Shown in pieces: positions 34,801-40,800 of a DNA stretch of 64,000 bases; position 1 is the stretch's first letter; the number at the start of each line of letters is the position of its first letter. The translations under genes and the position numbers were made by a program. The DNA comes from Rhinopomastus cyanomelas (lineage: Eukaryota > Chordata > Aves > Bucerotiformes > Rhinopomastidae). The stretch covers positions 1 to 64,000 of the forward strand of contig VXBP01007513.1 in NCBI GenBank assembly GCA_013400115.1, written 5' to 3'. A model generated the notes under the pieces. That model saw nothing but the letters and a program-made list of their open reading frames with translations, was not told where the DNA came from and searched no databases.

Positions 34801-37800
34801 AAAAACCTCTTCACACGTGATCATTCACCTTATAAAATTGCTCTTTGCCAGGGGACTGCTATTTGAGAGAGTGGTCAGCATGGAGCCTTTGTCAGCTAAC
34901 CTGTGTGAACGGCGAGGATCTTGGCTTTGGAGGGATACAAGTCCGATCCCGTGCAGTGATCGTTCAGGACTTGGAGAACCAACATCTCTGTCCAGAGCAG
35001 GCTTTGGAAACAAGACCGTGCGACGGTAAGCGCCAAAACAGAGGTAAGAGAGACCAACCAAACAGAAAAGCAGAACCACAGGTTTTTGTTTCTGCACAGG
35101 GTATCAAATGTAGGAGCCACTTAGCCTTAAAGCCATTAGATGTAGTGTTGGGGGGTGAACGTGCACAGTGGGGTTGATGGTTGGACTTGATGATCCCAAG
35201 GGTCTTTCCCAACCTGAATGGTGCCGTGATCCTAAGATACTGAGTATGGCTCACTGGTGAGCCATCTTGTCATCACACTTCTTGAAAAGCGAATGTTCTC
35301 TGCGCAGATGGCCAGTGCTACGAATACAAGTGGATGGCCAGCCCGTGGAAGGGCTCTTCTCGAACCGTGTGGTGCCAGAGGTCAGATGGTTTAAACGTCA
35401 CAGGTAACTACTCTTTTTATGTACACCAAAAAAAGCCTGGAATATGGGTGAATAATGTCATTTCCCATCAAATGGGATTTATCTTTTGAGAAGCATCTGC
35501 TAGAAACAAGTGATCATGATGTGTGGCTCAACATGCTGTTGGCTCGAATCATTGTGTTTCCACACCCTAAAGATACCGATCATTTTCCAGAATCAGTTCA
35601 GCTTGTGTAGCCAAAAGTAAATACAAATGTCACCTCCTGTACAGGACCAGGAATGTTTGGCATTTTACAATAGACATCTTCACCCTTTAAATTTAGGGCT
35701 TGGAGTCCTACAAGAATTGAACTGGAGTCCTACAAGCTATTATGTGTTAACGTTCGTCTCAGAGCACATGCAGCTAAGAGTTGTGCATTTCTCTTGAATC
35801 TTGATATCAGCCCAGGTGATGGTCAAAGAATCCCAATAGTATGGTGGAAGAGATGTAGTAAGCAGAAGAGGTGGTAAGATGTAGTAGGTAGATGTACTAA
35901 GTAGAAGAGATGGTAAGCACATCATTGGTGCCAGCCACTGTCAGGTCTAGGCTATCCTGCTGCAGCAGCGGGATTGGACTAGATGGTCTTTTGAGGTCCC
36001 TTCCAATCCCTAATGATTGTATGACTGGATCTCCTTCACTGGAGATGTTTAAGACCCACTTGGACATGTTCCTATGTGACTTGATCTAGCTGATCCTGCT
36101 GTTGCAGGGGGATTGGACTAGATGGTCCTTCGAGGTCCCTTCCAATCCCTACTGATTCTGTGACTCTATGACTCTGTGATTGTATGAGAGGCGCTCTAAT
36201 TTCACCCTACTGCTGTACTTCCTGGTGATGAAACCCACCACTGGTGCCTGTTTTAACGGCAGAAACAAAATGCCTGGGTTAGTCCTGCGAGGTTTGGAAA
36301 GAACTAGCCCAAGGTCTCTTTGGCAAATGTCACCTAGTGCTGTGAGAACATGAAAATGCATCATCTTCATAACGAGCGCAGCAGGGCGTTATTTATGCAC
36401 CTCAGTTGCTTCCTGCCCAGCTAAGATGCTTGGACTGGATGATCTTTCCAGGTCCCTTCCAATCCCTACTGATTCTATGATTCTAAAGAGGAATGAGGAT
36501 GACTACATTGTTTATTAAAGATCCTATAGGACTCCAAAATAAATAGCATTTATGGTCGTGAGAGAATCAAATCAGAAGATATTCAAACACCGCAGCCAGT
36601 CACATCAAAATCATCGCGTGGGCTGATGTGGCTGAATGTAGCCCAGTGGCACGTTCGAGCAGAGACGGGCCTGTGACTCTGTGCTGTTGGCAGGTTTTTG
36701 GTGGCAGGACCTCGAGGCTTTGAGAGCGTTTTGAATCTGTTATAACCCTCTGATGTGATTTAAAGACTAGTGGAGATCTCCAGGCGACGTAAGCAAGGGC
36801 TGCCATGCGATGCAAAGCTGAGCTTCCCGTAGGTTCTGGACCAGACTAAGAACTTAGTCAGGTTCTGTGAGAACTTCCCTGCCTGGGGTCAACAGTCAGG
36901 AATCAGGCTGCCATCTACTCTTGGACTCCTTTACCTAAGCGGTTTGGTTTCTGAGTAGTTTGATCCAAGTAGATAGATGCAGATACAGAAATTGTTTGAA
37001 AGGAGATTTAAATTTATTTAAAAGAGATTTCTTTAATGAATAATTTAAAATAATTTTAAATAATTATTAAAGAGATTTAAAATTATTTAAAAGGCTGATT
37101 TTGATACAGAATCAACCCGTATTTCCGTTTAACTCTTTGCCTTTTTGCTGCAACTTTGCCTCTAATATTTCTTAATATTTATTTATGCATTTATATATAT
37201 ATAAATATACATATTTATATTTCTATAATGTCAAAATATTTGTATTAAAATAAAACTTTCATGTTTATATTTTTTGTAATTTTAAAATATTTGTGCATTT
37301 ATATTAAAATATAATTTTTATATTTTAAATCTTTATAATTTTAAAATATTTGTGTGTTTACAGAAACATAATGTTAACAATTTTATATTTTTAGAATTTT
37401 AAAGTATTTCTTTCTATAGAGATGTGATTTTTATATTTTGATAGTTTTTAATGCATTTTGATGCGGATGTGATTTCGGTGGTTGCTTGCACCGTAATGTT
37501 GTGCTGAAGAGCTCTTTTTCACTTGAAGGTGTTGTTTCCCGTGGGAGATGAGGCAGCTCTTTCCTTCTGCAGCTCCCTTGGATGCCTGATAGTTTATTAC
37601 ATGTGTTCCCGCAGGCACGTGATTTGTGTGCTAGGATGGGGGGGGTTCCTTTCCGTTCTGAGGGTGGGGAAGACTTATTTGGGCGAGAAAGGTTTTTCTT
37701 TGTTCTTCACCAGCCATCCTGTTAACACGTGGACCCACATAACTGCATCTAACTGCATCTTTGCTGTGGTCAGACCAGTCAGGATTTCACCATCACACCG

Positions 37801-40800
37801 CACCAGTGTGGAAAACCTCATTAATTTGGGGGATGCAAGACCAGCGGTCCTGCAGCAGTATAAACTTTAACATAGGTGGTGCTTATCCCTCTTCTAGAAG
37901 CTAGAAGGAAGCCCAGGTAACTTCACAGAATGATCATGGTTGGAAAGGACCTCCTAGATGGCCGAGTCCAACCGTAAAAAAACGGACTCTAAATGTATTC
38001 TAAGACCATTCTGGCCGAGATGATGGTGAAAACCTGATCGTGTGTATTGGTCTGTAACAATAACCGCATCGCACATAAAGCTGTGGAGATGAGAAGTAGG
38101 AGTAAGGAAAAACACAGGCTGGAAGCTGCTGTATTATCAGTGTCGTGGTGCTCAGGACACTCTTTGCTGATAATACCTCTTCCCTTCCAAAACGTCTGTC
38201 TTAGACCAGGGTGAAGTGTGGCTTTGTAAGAGGTGAAGCTATAGCGCGATCCTGCTCTGGCCGGGGATCGGACTGGATGACCTTTTGAGGTCCCTTCCAA
38301 TCCCTAGTGATTCTGTGACCACCAAGGAGAAGCGAAAGGCACAGGCATCCATTCATAAACTGGATGAGTCGTTCGTGTTTGGTTTAACAAGCACAAATCC
38401 ACTTACCCGAAAGTTTGGGGCAACTCTCAAAGGGCAACAGATATAAATCACAACCATGTTCTTTCTGGCCCCAGTTGCAATATGTAAGCCACAAAGAGGA
38501 CCCTAGACCTCCTAGACGTGTGCCCTCAAGTGCAAGGAAATGTTAGAACCGTTCTCTGAGCCAAAGAAACACCAGAGGAACAAAGAGAAATTGAAAAGGT
38601 TCGCTGGCCGAACATTAGCCGTTGAAGAACGCACCTGAGCGCCCTTCCTCTGCCCTGATACCGAGTCGCCTTGCGAAGGAAGACTCTCGGTTCAAATTAG
38701 CGGCAGAAACTGTAGTCCACGGCACACTGCAGCAGGTACTGTCGTCTGTGATTTCGTCAGCGGCCAGGCTCTGCCATGTCAAAATGTGGTTTTCTGTCCT
38801 ACAGGGGGCTGCTTAGTGATGCGCCAGCCAGACGCTGACAGGTCATGTAGTCCACCGTGCAGTCAGCCCCACGCTTACTGCAGTGAGGTACGTGCTACTG
38901 CATCGGAGCATGAAGCAGCCCCGCCGAGGGCTCGTCTCTCTCTGCATTACAAAGCCTAGGCTGACAAAGATGCTAGTCGTTAATTTGTTAAAATCAACAA
39001 CTCAGGCCATTTCCTGCTTTTCCATTGAATGTTTAATAAACTCTGTGGATTTGGTAGAAGCCTACGTAAAGATATGTGCAGGGGCACCCTCCAAGCCAGC
39101 ACTCGTCCAATCAATCTTCTCTCGCACTCACCCGTGTTGTTGTGTTTATAGATCACAGAGAAGCTGTGTTTGTCTGCTACACAGTGTAAAACACTTGTTC
39201 CCCACAGACTAGGACGTGCACTTGTGAAGACGGCTACACTGAAGTGATGTCCTCCGATGGCACGCTCGAGCAGTGCACTCTCATCCCCGTGGTGGTGATC
39301 CCCACCATGGAGGACAAAAAGGCAGACGTGAAAACCAGCCGAGCTGTGAACCCCACCCAGCCCTCCAGTAACCAGTCAGGACGAGGAAGAACCTGGTTTC
39401 TACAGCCCTTTGGGCCAGGTGAAGTCATGCAATGAGCCGTTCTCAGTAATCAGTAGTGCTGAAGGGTCTGGTCTTTACGTGGTTGTGATGCTGCGCGAAG
39501 CAAGAGCAACTCTTAAGGGTTCCTTTAAGACAGCAGGAATCTGCCCCGAAAGCAGAGGCAGAAGCAAACCCTTTAGCCTTCTCAGCTGCTCCACCAGTAC
39601 ATTTAATGAAATCTTGCATTGCTAAAGGTTTCCTTTTCATCCATTTACTTGTTAAAATAGAAATAAGCTGTTTGAAATGCGACTTCAGAAGGGAGTTGGC
39701 ATCAAAGGTTCAAGCCAGAGTGTTAGTTTGCTCTTTCAACCAATAGAGCTGTTGACAGAGGAGTGAAAAGGTAGCGCTGAAGACCGCAGGGCTGCTTGAA
39801 GTTTGCAGCCACAGCATGAATTGTAAGGAAATAATCAGTGCAGATGTGCTAGTGCTTGTTTGACATAGCCCTAATTAAAACTAATTCACGTTAGACAAGA
39901 GCTAACCATAGGATTAGTGTTTAGCACAAGAGCCAACCACAGGATTCGTGTTGAGCACAGACCTGCTCCAAGTCTCTACAGCTAATATTTGCTTCTACGA
40001 CCAACCATGTTGTTCAGAGCTGAGCAAAGACTTTGGCACAAGAGTGGCTGGAAATATATTGTGAGAGAGTTATCCCATCAACATTATTTGGTGCCTCAAC
40101 TGGGTAATCAGATTTCAGCAAATAATTCCTGGTGCTATTAAGCTTTGGTATAAATTAAACTTTAATTAAGAAAAGACTGTCACAGAAAGACAGAGGATGC
40201 TCCTACAAAACGTTGAGCATATGGAGAGCAATTGGTCACCTCAAGTGTCTTTCAAGTCACGTAGAGCTAAATAACCTCATGCACCTGTGTCTTAGGGTGC
40301 GCATTTCTTTCCAAAGCTTCTCGGAATGAATCACACGGAGCCAAGTATTCCAAAGCCCTTGTGCCTTAGGGTGCCCATTTCTTTTTGGAATGTTTTTAAT
40401 CTGAGAATGCAACCGGTATCTTTACGTGTCTAACCCATAAATCACTGCAAAATGAGAACTGTGGCAGCACGTCCAGCAAGCAGATTAAAATCACGCTCAG
40501 GTTAGAAAGACTAGTGTTAGGTCCCAGCAGTCCTGCTGGTTTTCCTGTTATTTGTACTGTTATTAAATATTTGACACCTGCAATAAAATGGTCCTTATGC
40601 CAATTAGTTATTATTTTATTGTGGATTAAAGTATTAAGAAACTTAAGCCTTTCTGGTCCTCCTTTTAAAAGCAGCATCTCACCAAATGTATTGTCTTCCA
40701 CCTACTCTAGTAGCTGCCAGAGTGGTGGCGTTAAGCAAATGTCAGACAGTCGCCCGGCGTTGGTCGGTGGCATTGACTCCTCTTAAGCTGTAACGACTAG